Positions 1 through 11,656 of a stretch of DNA of 64,000 nucleotides are shown one piece after another (the stretch's first letter is position 1; each line of letters opens with the position of its first letter). Position numbers and translations under genes: made by a program. Location of the stretch: NCBI RefSeq assembly GCF_025698545.1, contig NC_068575.1, forward strand, positions 53,143,980 through 53,207,979, given 5' to 3'. The notes beneath the pieces are model-generated. The model was not told where the DNA came from. It searched no databases and saw only the letters and a program-made list of their open reading frames with translations. This DNA comes from Gossypium raimondii. Its lineage: Eukaryota > Streptophyta > Magnoliopsida > Malvales > Malvaceae.

Positions 1-646
1 AATTTAATTTATGGTTTTTGAATTATTATTTATTTAATTAAATAATTGAAGTTCAAAATAGAATTAAATTAATTGGTCATTGTGAATTCGTTGAATGTTG
101 AAATATTAAATATATTTTCTCACGATTCTTTTACGGTAAAGTTGCAATTATTTTAATGAAATTAGAATTGGGTTGATAAAATTATTTAGTTAAGAATTTA
201 ATTAATTAATTAATTTAAATTAATTAATTATGTTTATTTTAGGAAATAGAAAAACAAGTATTGGATTAGACTGAATTATAAAATACTGGATTAAATGTCC
301 AAGAAGTACTTATAATTAGACTCGATACGGAAGAGGCCCAAAAGCCCCCCCCATGTTGATACATGGGATGGCAAATCCTAATTTATTTAACTAGGGTTAT
401 CACCCCTCTCTCTCCTAGTTAAATTAGGATTTTATTTTTCTATTGAAATAGATTTCTACTAATTCAACAAGGGCTTCACTTTTTCTCTGTATAAATAGAT
501 GGCACTGATAGAGTTAAATACACAAATTTGAGATATAGTTATTCTGCCCAAAAATAGTGAGAATTTATTTTCTAAGTATAAATTCTATTGTTCGGAATAA
601 CAATTATACTAGTTTCTATTAAAAGGAGGTTTGTTTTTCATTGAAA

Positions 647-3542
647 TGTAACGACCCGATAGTCACAGGTATCGAAAAGTGTATTTTTGGGTCTCCATTT
701 TCGTAAAACGGATTCATAAGTATTTATTAAAAATATTTACGAAGTTATTAGTTGTGTGGTTAATTAGGTTTTGGTTAGGTGAATTTGTATAAATTAAGAG
801 TAATTAGGTATAGGGATTAAATTGTATATAGGGTGAAAGTTGAATTATAGATTAAAGAAAAGTAAAGGGACTAAATAAGCAATTAAACCTTATTCCAACA
901 AGTGGATAGTGTTGGTGAATACATGTGTAAAAATAATATACATATGTATATAATAATAAAATATGTATTACTTAATATTTAAGTATATATATTATATTAT
1001 TATAATAATAAAGTAAATGAAATAATAATAAAACAAAATAAATAAGTAATTAAAACAAAACAAATAAAGAAATAGAAAAGAATAGAAAGAAACAAAATTG
1101 AAACGAAACAGAGAAGGAAAGAAAGAAAAGAAAAGAGAAAGAAAGGAGAAAAGTTAGGGTTTCAAGGGTTCAAATCTCAATTGGTTAGTTAATTTAGTTT
1201 CTTTTCTTGTAATTTTATGTTTTTGAAATCCCGGTATTAAATACTACTCAACCTATGTCAAAATTTTAAAAATTATTGAGTTTTTAAATGTTTTTATATT
1301 GAATAATTTGAGTATTGGGGATTAAATTGATGATTTTAAGTTAGAAATGAAAAAGGATTGAATTGTAGAATAAATTATAAATTTTGAGTATTAGGGACTA
1401 AATTGTGAAAATTGTGAAATTTAGGGATTTAAGTGAAATTAGAGAATTAAATCTAGTTTAAAGTGGAAATTAAATGAAAATATATAATTAATTGTGAAGA
1501 AATAAAGTTAGTCTCGATTTGGGGACTAAATTGGAATTTAAGCAAATGTTGAATAAAAATTGAAAATATTCAATGTGAAATTGAATTGTATTGTATTAGT
1601 AAATTTTAATTGTTTTAATTTTGCAACTAACGTTGTGCCGGAAACCTCGACTAAGAATGGAAAAGATAAAGTCAACGAGGAATAGCTCGGAAATTCTGGT
1701 TTGTATTTCTATAATCCGAAACTAGTTATTAATTGTTGTAATTTTCATTTAATGTATATGGTAAGTGTTGAGGTAAGTAATTGATATTTTGATAATTGAT
1801 TGAATGAATTGAATTGGTAGATATATATTGAATAGATTAATTTTTAATTGAAATGATTATATGTGTAATTATGTGATTATATAAAAAATCAGTATTGGAT
1901 ATTGATTATATCTGAAATGCGAAATTAAACCTTATTAACTGTATCGGGCAGAGTCAGATATAGATGGCATGCCATAGGATTGGACGAGTTTAGGGATTTC
2001 TTCGACTTCGAGTCGATGAGACACTGGGTGTCAATTTACTACTTCAGATTAATTCGATGAGGTACTAGGTGTCGATTTACTTTAGTTTAGCTGATAAAAC
2101 ACTGGGTGTCAATTTATTTCTTCAAATTATCCGATGAGGTATTGGGTACCAAACTAGTGTGTTTTGGTTGGGTCTGTGTATCCGTCAGAGTCCGAGTCGT
2201 GTTAATAGGGGTAATTAAATGAAATGATACTATGATTGGTATTGGAAAACATTGAATGTGAAATGAAAATGAGACACATGAATTGTATTTTATATTATGA
2301 AAAGCTATTTGAATAGAAAATATGATATTTGAAATAGCAAGTGAAGAGAATTGGATATGTTATGAATGATGAGTTTATGAAATTGATTAATTGAATGATT
2401 AATGTTGCGGTGTGATTAAATGTATATATTGTAATATCTTGCCTTTAAATTATTCGGATTATAGAAATACCACTGCGTTTATACTCAGCGTATGGTTTTG
2501 TTTTCCATGCGCGGGTTAGGTACTTAAGTTTGATTACCGATTCAGTATTCATCAACGATCCCGAACTCAAAACGTGGTGATGTTTATCTCTTTTTGTGTC
2601 GGCATGTACCTAGGGCGTCTAAATGTTAAATATTTTGTGGATTGATTGTAAATAAGATTATAAGTTAATATTGGTTGGTTATATACATATGAGTATGTGT
2701 TATGTTAAGGCTATAATATGGCATGTTTTAAATTAGTGCATAAATGAATATGATATAGGCAAATAAGAATGAATTTGGTATCTTTACAATTTTGATTTGA
2801 AAAAATGTTTAAATTAATATGTTTTGATAATATAATTGTGGTACCTATGAGGTACATTGGTTAGACATCTAGGTTGATTATTTTGACATGTTTTGAAGGT
2901 ATTTGATCGTATTTTGAATTGGTTGAATAAATGATTTTAAAGTTGCTTGGTGTTCAAGATTTCAGGGGATTGGTAAACTTGATGTCTAAGGTTTATTTTA
3001 AGTTCACACGGCCAGACACACGAGCGTGTGACTAGACTGTGTGAGACACACGACTAACACATGGGCGTGTAATTTAGCCGTGTGTCTCCTGCAACTTAAA
3101 AATTTCAAAATAGAATGCTCAGGTATTTTCACATGAGCAGAGACACGGGCGTGTGTCTCAGCCGTGTGTGGCACATGGCCTAGCACACAGGCGTGTTGCT
3201 TGGCCGTGTGACATAAGTCAATGAGCACCCAATTTTGGACATGACCTAAGATATGGGTGTGTCTCTTGACCGTGTGAGCCACACGGCCTGGCTACACGGG
3301 CGTGCATCCCCTATTCCTTTAAAAAATTTTGATGTTTTCGAAAAAATTTTCTAAGTACCCGGTTTAGTCTCGATTTGTTTCTAACACATATTTTGGGCCT
3401 CGAAGGCTCATTAAAGAGACGATATGATTAATTTATGATATGTATGTTAAATGTTATATATAATGTCTGTATTTGATCTGAAAAGTCAGGTAATGCTCTG
3501 TAACCCTGTTCCGGCGACAGATAAGGGTTAGGGGGTGTTACA
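647..3542 (+). mobile_element. Solo LTR, Tekay/Del-like chromovirus type
   Basis: A 2,896-bp unit opens with TGTAACGACCCG and closes with GGGGGTGTTACA, giving the TG...CA ends of an LTR. It is flanked on both sides by the 5-bp duplication TGAAA (642-646 and 3543-3547), as expected for integrase-mediated insertion. No internal coding region, primer-binding site or partner LTR is present, so this is a solo LTR left by recombination. Near-palindromic TGTAACACC-type ends and a length of 2-3 kb fit plant chromovirus LTRs of the Tekay/Del kind; the lineage is inference. The exact target duplication suggests moderate age. It cannot be dated without a second LTR. Confidence 0.82.
3004..3306. repeat. 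Array of CACACGG / CGTGTG words inside the solo LTR
   Basis: Within about 300 bp the words CACACGG, CACACGGGCGTGTG and GCCGTGTG recur many times on both strands, at irregular spacing. Each CACACG...CGTGTG pair is a short inverted repeat able to form a small hairpin. A related block occurs in the LTR fragment near 49050-49170. The array is a property of the LTR and not a separate element. Confidence 0.7.
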
Positions 3543-3815
3543 TGAAAGTGAAATAAAGTAAAAACTTTCTAGTTTTGTGTTTGATTCGAATTCGTTTGAA
3601 CCTACACTCGAAGTAGTTTGTAGTACGAGAATAGCAAAGAATGTCGTTCAATTGAAAGCCAAGAATGACAAGATTCATCTAGATAAAAACACAAGTGTAA
3701 TTTCGATAAAGGGTTTATTGTTATGAATACAAAAAATTGGCTCGGTTTTCAAAATTTTAATTTTTTACTGTGCAAAAAAACCATTTTCGAACCAAATTTT
3801 TTTCAACACTTCAAG

Positions 3816-4830
3816 GGTGGTTAGCTTAATACAAGAGTACGCGCCAATGACTATGGTTGACTTGCAAACACTGCCTGCTTACGGTTCGGATAACCAACTA
3901 GATCCAGGAAAAATAATTTTTCCACCGCTTGTTATGAACATTCGCTCCATGCATTAGAGTCTTTCCCTACTATAAACCGCTTATACAAGTTGATGGAACT
4001 TGGTTTTATGGGAAATATACACAAATCCTCCTTATTGCGATTGCACAAGACGATAACCAAAACGTATTATTGATAGCCTTTGCCATTGTGGAAGGTGAGA
4101 ACATGGAATCGTTGCAATTTTTCATGACGGACTTGTGGAGGCATGTTGTAATACAAGAAAATATTTGCATTATTTTCGATCAACCAGAGAGGCTAATTGT
4201 GATGATTAGGCGTTCTGATGTTTTATTGCGATTAACTTCTATAGGGACTTCAAGAATGCAGATTAGCGTAAACAAGCCATGTACATGGGTAATTCAATGA
4301 TCATGTTTTTTTTTAATCTTTTGAATACATTTAGAAACTCAAAAGAAACATAACAAGTTATATAGAAATATGTACGCAGGGTTTGGGCTAGAATAACATC
4401 ATTTCAAACAGATGATGGTGAGGCTTCAGGATAAAACGAACAGTGATGTGCACGACTAGTTTAATAGGATAGAGTCATATCAATGGGCTCAATGTTTTAT
4501 TGACGTGTCTCGTTATGGACATATGACCACCAACCTCATAGAGTCTGTTAATGTAGTGTTGAAGTGTACACGGCATCTGCCCATTTCAGATGTTTTCTCA
4601 GCTATATTTTACAGGCTAACAACCTTAATCCAAGAATGGGGGAGAAACAAGCAAATCAGATGGAGGCGGGACACATTCACTGTGAGGAGGTTAGGAAAAC
4701 AACGACAGTCAACATACAAAGAGCAAGGTCAATGTCCATACAACTATATTCTGACACTTGGAAATTTTGCAGGTGATAGAGTTTACCGACCATCGAGCAT
4801 GTATCTGGGCCATGTTCTACGGAGTTGATC
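3816..4830 (+). pseudogene. Mutator-like (MULE) transposase remnant
   Basis: Translation of the plus strand gives, in broken frames, the classic MULE transposase core. A segment at about 3990-4190 reads VDGTWFYGKYTQILLIAIAQ, continuing through IAFAIVEGEN to an LISDR-like block (IIFDQPERL). The first Asp of the DDE triad lies in VDGT. Downstream, 4505-4828 reads RYGHMTTNLIESVNVVLK followed by the LPIS-type segment, which is the conserved C-terminal half of the transposase. Frame changes and stops separate the blocks, and no SWIM zinc finger can be recognised after 4830. The LTR copy ending at 3808 abuts the left side, so the element was probably cut by that insertion. It is inactive. Confidence 0.8.
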
Positions 4831-6233
4831 TCTGAAACAGTCGGTGCGGCTACGGGAGGTTCCAGACTTTTTAATACACATGTTCACACGTTGTTGCAAC
4901 ATGTGAATGGACCAATGTCGATTGTTACCAATATATCGGTGAGGTGTACACGTTGGAACACACATTACGTATTTGGTAAAACGAGTTCCCCATCTTCAGG
5001 GATGTTTCGACATGAGAAATGTCTTCGCCTACATTTGAGTTGCTCATAAGCTTAGGCAACATAAGGTGCCCAAAGGTCAGCCACAAGCCAACATGATTCA
5101 AAATGACATGGACTTCCATCTTAGACAATCGCCGTAGTCAATGTGAATATAAATTTATGTACCTAACGTTTGAATGTATTTTAAACATTATATGTTGTAT
5201 TTTATTGTTGAATTATAAATGTAAAATAAGTATGAAACAAACACAAATTAAATAACAAAATAACAACAAATAAAGAAATCAACAAATAACAACAAAAAGA
5301 AGTAAATAAAATAAATAAATAAATTGATAGGAAGAAACTTTTTGAATTACAATTTTTAATTTAAACAATTTATTAATTATATTTGTTTCTAAAAAATATT
5401 TGTTCCTATAAATAATTATAAAAATAATTTTAAAAAAATGAAGGAAAAATGAAACATTGTTACAAATTCAAATAAAGTTTATTAGAAAAAAAATGGAACA
5501 ATTACTTCACATTTACATGTATCAAAATTGATGGCTGGATGGAGTTTTTCGTTGGGTGAAATGTTGTGATGGCCTTCATTGACGTTTGGGTTGTTCGCAA
5601 CAGCCAATCAAGAGTTTAATGTTTTCCTCACCTGAACCCACATTCTTATCATCTATTAATGAACCTAAAGGTGTATCAAAGTAACACGAAAATTTGTATG
5701 TCCTAAAGGTTTGACCAAGAGGTGTGGAGTACTGGGTGCAAAGCTAAACATATCAACTATCATTTATGACCCTTATGGTTGATAATCAAGATTGGAATCG
5801 GGCATCTCCGAACAATAGGAGTAGCCTTGGAACTCTGGCGCAAAATTGTCATTGTGCAAAGAACTACCCTTTGGTTGTGTTTGTGTCATCGCAGGTTCGA
5901 GCTCGAGAGCAAGATGCAGATGTCTTTGGTGAGGATGAGAGTGATTTGATCCACTTTGCTAATGTCCCTCTCGGTGCATGTGTCTAGGGATTACCATTGT
6001 TATAGTGACATGAACAAAATAACATAACTAAAATAATTACATGACATTAATATAATATTATTTTGAAAAAAATACCTCCTCCCCGACGTATGTCTCAATA
6101 ATTTTTTGTATACAATGAGAGTTTTTGACTTTCCAATCCCCGGACAAGTACATCATCTGAAAATAAATTAAACTTGTTAGATAACATTTTCATAGAAAAT
6201 AATTCTTAATCGATGTTTAAATTTTTTTTTTAC
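4831..6233. other. Gap: AT-rich transposon flank, no gene seen
   Basis: 5150-5500 is strongly AT-rich with simple A/T runs. Short open frames at 4825-5128 and 5766-5987 show no family resemblance. The stretch is probably decayed sequence of the neighbouring MULE or plant-mobile-domain element. Confidence 0.5.
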
Positions 6234-6872
6234 CTATTTATTTACAAGGGGGAAAATGTATTGTTGATGACTGAATGATGCCAAAAATAGAATGTTGTAT
6301 AGTACCCATGATTGCAGCAGTAGCAAGCACCCACCTATATATTGTGCATCGTGCTTTGTCGCTTGACAAAGCTCACAGTAAAGCGTTGCTAATACCGCTG
6401 AACCCCAACTATACGGACGAGCAACTTGAAAATCAACCAACAGAGTTAAGTACATCAGATGGACTTTATTATTACATGAACCCAACATGAGTATCCTTTA
6501 TTAGCTTTAGTATATAAGCATGAGCAACGCATATCTTCTCCCACTCAAAGACAATATTCGGTAAGGTTTCAAATTTTTGTTTGAGTCAGGAAAATTAGTA
6601 AGCTTAGCATCACCATCACCCAATGATCGCACAAGCAACTAATAGCAAAGTAACGCAGGTTCGATCATTTTACTTAAACTCGTGACCACAACATTGTCAA
6701 CTGGGAGACCAAGTTGCAATGCAACATCTTTTAAGGTAATGGTGCATTTCCTTCACGACAAATGAAACGCATGAGTCTCTAGGTGCCACCTCTCAATCAA
6801 GACGGATATTAAGTTGGCCCTAAGCTCAAATGTCATAATCAATGCCGCTGCTCCAAATCCTGCAACATACAA
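6234..6872 (-). pseudogene. Plant mobile domain (PMD, MAIN-like) protein remnant
   Basis: Read on the minus strand, about 6872-6680 gives GFGAAALIMTFELRANLISV, then a WHLETHAFHL block and ITLKDVALQLGLPVD. This is the start of the plant mobile domain seen in MAIN-like and 'phosphatase 7 long form' proteins. After a poorly matching stretch, AHAYILKLI leads into 6488-6234, which holds RPYSWGSAVLATLYCELC and YIGGCLLLLQSW, further PMD hallmarks. Stops and a frame change lie between the blocks. PMD proteins exist both as host genes and as passengers of Mutator-like transposons. The tail-to-tail MULE transposase next door favours a transposon origin. The protein's function is not known from the sequence. 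Confidence 0.75.
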
Positions 6873-7155
6873 ATAGGGGAAAATACGTTTTTCTGGTCGT
6901 TAGCTCGGACCATGGACACATGCTCCCAATACGCGGTACTCACCTTGTCCATAACAAATTACCATATTAATTAAATGTCAATTAAAAAAATAATGACAAA
7001 CAAATTTATAAAATACCCGTGAATAACAAGTAGCAATTTTTTTTACCAGCACATATTAATCATCATGGCAATGTTATCGGATGTTTTGATCAATGAGCCT
7101 ATTTTACACAAATAAAATTGAATGAACATATCATTTTAAAACAAACACTTCCACC
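6873..7155. other. Gap: possible upstream part of the PMD pseudogene
   Basis: The minus strand may hold an upstream exon (an acceptor-like TTGCAG lies directly before the PMD block). No clear coding similarity could be read. The last eight bases (7148-7155, CTTCCACC) are the target duplication of the adjacent MITE. Confidence 0.35.
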
Positions 7156-7613
7156 TAGAGGTGCTCATGGGCCGGGCGGCCCGCCCGAAATATGGGAGGG
7201 TTTGGGTAAAAAATATGGGCTTGGGCAAAAAAACAAGGCCCGTTTAGAAAACAGGCCGAGCCTCGGCCACCACTTTTTTGGCCCGAGCCCGGCCCGGCCC
7301 GGCCCAATATAATAAATATATTTATTTTTAAATTTTTTTAATTTTAAAATATTTTTAAAATACTTTTTATTATTTTTTAATTTTAAAATACTTTTTAATT
7401 TTTTTAATTTTAAAATATTTTTAAAATACTTTTTTTAATTTTTAAAATAAATTTTTGGTATTTATTAAAAAAAATAGGCCGGGCCGGGCTTATAATTTTT
7501 TCCCGAGCCAGGCCTAGGTAAAATTTTAGGCCCATATTTTGGACCGGGCCCGGACCGAAATTTTTTATGAGCCCGGCCCGAACCCGGCTCGGCCCGGCCC
7601 ATGAGCACCTCTA
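7156..7613. mobile_element. hAT-type MITE, copy 1 (GGCCCGG-rich)
   Basis: A 458-bp non-autonomous element has terminal inverted repeats TAGAGGTGCTCATGGGCC / GGCCCATGAGCACCTCTA. A perfect 8-bp target duplication, CTTCCACC, lies at 7148-7155 and 7614-7621. Eight-base duplications and TAGAGGTG-type ends are typical of the hAT superfamily. GC-rich arms with many GGCCCGG words flank an AT-rich centre (about 7310-7470), giving a foldback shape. A 64-codon open frame in the left arm is a composition artefact. A second copy lies at 35679-36120. Confidence 0.9.
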
Positions 7614-7621
7614 CTTCCACC

Positions 7622-8242
7622 TAATTTAGCAAAACCCGTTTTTGTAAATAACTTTTTTTAAAATAAAATTTTCACATAATAAGTGACAGGTGCAATTTAT
7701 ATATAAGTGACAGGTGGGAGGCATAGATTTTACCTTCCATAAGTGAGGTGCAATTTATATATAAAGAAAAAAGATTTCGAAAATTAATTTTCTAAACACC
7801 GTGAATAAAGAAAAAGAAAAAGTCTTTCCAAGAAGCATAAGTCCTTAGGTGTTAACAAAAAGCTAAAAATATAATAAAAATTTATTTAGTATACAAAGTA
7901 AGGCCCAAATGACCATAAAGGTCCAACAAGTGAACGTTGGCTGTTTGCAGTGGCGGATGAAGTTTAGGCGGTCACATTAGGCCCGGGTCAGATCAACGAG
8001 GAACGCGGATCCGTCTTGACGGTTGTGGTTAGTGGACCGGAGTACGGAGAGAGATTTGTTGAGAATTCAATTCAAAGCTTTTACCATCTTCAACCGTTCC
8101 CTCTCTCACTTTCTCATTCCAAAAACCCTCAAAAAAGAAGAAGAAAAGATCCAAAATTATTAGCTTGTAATTCATCCTCCTTCCCCGGTCATTTCATTTC
8201 CGATTCCCAACGAGATCGGTACCCGTTGGTCTTTGTTCCCTA
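7622..8242 (+). promoter_or_regulatory. Upstream and 5' leader region of the SNARE gene
   Basis: 620 bp between the MITE duplication and the start codon. The last 200 bp are rich in C and T with A-tracts, as in many plant 5' leaders. No clear TATA box is placed. A short direct repeat (AAGTGA...GGTGCAATTTATATATAA) occurs at about 7680-7765. The MITE therefore lies within 630 bp of the start codon and could contribute to regulation, which is inference. Confidence 0.4.
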
Positions 8243-10282
8243 ATGGCTACCAGAAATCGGACCGTCCAGTACAAAAAAACCAGGGATGCAGTGAAGAGCG
8301 TTCGAGCTCCTCTCTCTTCCTCAGCATCCAGTTCCGGCGGTCCGGTTATTGAAATGGTTAATGCTTCTTTCCTTCGCTCCAATCGCTCTTCCTACGCTCC
8401 TCTCAGCACTGAAGAAGACCCTGGTCCTTCAAGGTAACCGATTTTCTCTCTTAATTCTTTTTCTTCATTAAAATAAAGTAATTGTATTTGCTTAATAATT
8501 TCTATCAATATCTTTTTTTATTTTATTTATTATTGCGGTAGTGGCGCGTTTACGATAGGTTTACCGCCGTCGTGGGTCGACGATTCGGAAGAAATAGCGG
8601 CTAATATTCAACGAGCTAAGGCGAAGATGGCGGAGTTAGCCAAAGCTCATTCCAAGGCTTTAATGCCTTCATTTGGAGACGGCAAAGAAGATCAACGCGC
8701 GATTGAGGTTTTGACCAAAGAAATTACAGATCTATTAAGGAAATCTGAGAAGCGATTGCGAAATCTTTCGAACAACGGATCTTCCGAGGATTCCACTCTC
8801 CAAAAAAACGTACAGGTAAATACTAATAATTCTCGTTCTTGAACAATGTGGATTCTTTGTCCTAGCTTCACTTATAGATCATGAGAATTTGGTATAAATT
8901 AATCTCTGATTATTTATGCAGTGATTTACTTCTTTATTTTTTTGTTAAATTCCTCTTTCGGCAGCGTTCGCTCGCAACAGACCTTCAGACCCAATCCGTG
9001 GAGCTGCGGCGGAAACAATCAACTTATTTGAAACGGCTACAAAAGCAAAAAGAGGTTTGTTTGGATTGTGTTTTGGTTAGGTTCAGGTTAATCTCTATGA
9101 AGCTTGCCACTGCAATGCACGATGGTTGTTTGCCCTGCTTAACTTTGTATATGTATTTGTTTTATGGTGTTGGAACAGGATGGTGCTGACTTGGAGATGA
9201 ACTTGAATGATAACAGATATCGATTGGACGACGATGACTTCGGTGGCATGGTAAGCCCTTTCCTTATTTGTACTTAGTTTTGCTACTGTTTCAGTAGGTG
9301 GAATTATTAGGCTGTACTAGGTGTTAAGGCCTACGGGATTTCAATTTCTACTACCAATTGAGTGATGCTTTTGTAGAAATCTATATGTCAAACTCAGCTG
9401 AAGTGTAAATTGTGGATACTTTTGTTATTGGAATTTGCTTTGAACAAAGTTCACGTGTTTTGGAAATGTTTTGGTATATGATTGATTGCAAGGACTGAAA
9501 AAATTATGATGGTCTACTACTCCAGTACAAACAACATGATGGGTGATTAATGCAGGGTTTTAATGAGCACCAAATGAGCAAGCTGAAGCAGAGTGAGTTC
9601 TCAACTGTAGAAAGGGAGAGAGAGATTACGCAGGTACCTGAATAAATGTTGTTTATCGTTTCAATGGCAGTTCCCTTCTAATGAATAAAGTTGTTTTGCA
9701 GGTTGTCCAGTCTGTAAATGAGCTTGCTCAAATCATGAAAGACCTCTCAGCCCTTGTGATAGACCAGGTTTGACTCGCATCTTTCTTTTATGTTATTAAC
9801 TGTGGTTGTTCGATACTAACTGAGTTTTGTATTTAAAATCTCCAATCAGGGCACAATTGTTGATCGAATAGACTACAATATCCAAAATGTTGCTACATCA
9901 GTCGAGGAGGGCTTCAAACAGCTCCAGAAGGTGTTATATATTTCTGACCCATGCTTGCTCATACACATAGGCAAAAACTCATCTGCTAATGTTGCAGTCA
10001 TATCCTGAACTCCCCTCCCCAAACCCCTGGATACCAAAGATCACCTCTCATTTAGTATTCGGTGACTTGTGTATTCAATGTGTGCATTAGTTGTTATGCG
10101 GTCCCTCAGTTGTTGCAGTTTTAACAAAACTTGAGAGTTGTGTATGACTTGTATTGGAATTGCAGGCTGAACGAACACAGAAGAAGGGAGGGATGGTGAT
10201 GTGTGCAACAGTGCTGGTTATTTTATGCTTCATCATGATAGTCCTATTGATCCTCAAAGAGTTATTGCTACAATCGTTTTAG
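8243..10282 (+). CDS. SYP42: SYP4-type Qa-SNARE (syntaxin, TGN)
   Basis: Eight exons with canonical borders: 8243-8433, 8542-8815, 8965-9054, 9179-9250, 9556-9633, 9702-9767, 9850-9930 and 10166-10282. They join without a frame break into 322 residues, the usual size of SYP41/42/43. The N-terminal region holds the SYP4-typical GLPPSWVDDSEEI and KAHSKALMPSFGDGKEDQ segments. The SNARE motif spans about residues 225-285 with the zero-layer Gln at 257, in LSALVIDQGTIVDRIDYN. A single C-terminal membrane anchor covers about 294-316. In the family these proteins act at the trans-Golgi network in vesicle fusion and secretory and vacuolar sorting. The start is the first ATG and matches the conserved MATRNRT. 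SYP42 is preferred over SYP41/43 for its PVIEMV and SSYAPL region; the paralogue call is less sure than the family. Confidence 0.95.
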
Positions 10283-11656
10283 GGTACAGTACTAACAGCG
10301 GCTTAACACCCTAGTTTCACATGATTCATCATGTATATATGATGTTCCCGAGTAAGATGGAGGCTGATTATAATAAATATAAACTGCGTTGTAAATAGTT
10401 TCGTAATGGTAATGCACTGTTTTTTCCGTAGAAAACACATTTTTAACGTTGTAATGAGGCGAGTTTGTTTTAGTTGTAACGATTCATTCTTTGTGGGAAC
10501 TGCTCAAACTAATGGAAAAGTGGAATGCATTACAGTGATCGTCTTGTCTGCCTTGAACTCTTGATATTCTAACTAATGTAGTGGCATACAAGGTTGACCC
10601 TTCCTTAGTTTCAAAACTATCGTGCTATGTTCAATCTTAACCGACTGTGGTTGATTATCTATAATCGAGGAAAATAATGTCATCTACCAACCATAAAATA
10701 ATAATTACTACAACCAAACCTTCAAGTTAATCAACGGGATATTTCTAAGGTTCCTCACGGGATGCAAAATAACCATTAAAGATATTAAATTAAAATTTTT
10801 TTATCATTAAACTTATAACATATTAAACGATCTAATATATACTTAAAATTATTAAAATATTAATTAAATACTTAATTGTAATATCTTAGTTAATACATAA
10901 TTATATAAACTTATTATTAAATGAATAAAAAGTTAAAAACATTTAATTATTTTCATAAAATAAATAAAAAAGTAAAAAGAAATTAAAACTTAAACTAATA
11001 AAGAGAACCTAAATTTTAATAGAAATAACTTTAGATATTAGTTAAAATTTTTATTATTAAAGTGAGCATGTTGATAATCATTTTAGTAAAGAATAATATC
11101 AAATCATATTTGATAATGAATATTTAAAACTCATACATGAATTTACTATAAAATATAAAATTAATGTCTTGAGAATATCCAAATATATAAAAGTGAAACA
11201 ATTAAATGTAATGGATGTTAGCATCATACAGAATTAATAATCAAAAGTAATAGATACTAATAAATGAACTAATTAATAAGAAAGAGAAAGAAGGTAGTGA
11301 TTTTCGGGTAGACCGCAGCTTCTTTTCAACAGTTAGAAAAAACTATAGACTTCGGAGCTAAAAAGGCGTCCCAACTTAACAACCTATCCATAAAAACAGA
11401 AATTTCAAAATTTTCAAAAAAAAAAAAAAAACAAACAAACAACAGCAACAGAGTTTTCAATATAAAAAGAAAACCAAACAACCTAAAACCCTAGAGATTG
11501 TATCTCTCTATCTCAGCCTTATTCATCAATAGTTTGGATACCAACATATCGGACAAGTCAAGAGATATGAAGTGGATAAAGGTTTAGCCACCAGCTTCTT
11601 CAAACAGTTGAAAAGAAAATTTTAAAAATCGGTAATTGAGAAAAAGAAGGTGTGCA
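10283..11656. other. SNARE 3' UTR, AT-rich spacer, and regulator leader
   Basis: About 10283-10590 is the 3' untranslated region of the SNARE gene, since the same stretch is preserved in the partial copy at 30066-30797. 10680-11290 is AT-rich with no readable gene. 11290-11656 is the probable leader of the response-regulator gene, with a long A run at 11418-11432 and a short purine-rich run before the ATG. Confidence 0.5.

Larger units (their letters stand above)
1..3808 (+). mobile_element. LTR-type terminal repeat, copy 1 (interrupted)
   Basis: Two pieces, 1-646 and 3548-3808, belong to one ancient LTR-type sequence split by a later solo LTR. The assignment rests on a second, diverged copy on the opposite strand starting at 39553. 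The two share a promoter-like block (TATAAATAGATGGCACTG near 490-507) and the block around 3600-3650 that ends in an A-rich stretch. The right edge is taken at a CA just before the two copies stop resembling each other. The left edge is outside the window. The lineage (copia or gypsy) cannot be told, because no coding part is attached. It is a fossil with no visible open frame. Confidence 0.6.

Noticed and set aside
3004-3306. Regular-looking short repeats that could suggest a CRISPR array or a protein-coding repeat
   Set aside because: Spacing is irregular, the words occur on both strands, and the block lies inside an LTR of a plant genome.
7118-7312. 64-codon open frame rich in Gly and Pro
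   Set aside because: It covers the GC-rich left arm of a MITE; the composition alone explains it. The same holds for 35668-35883 in the second copy.
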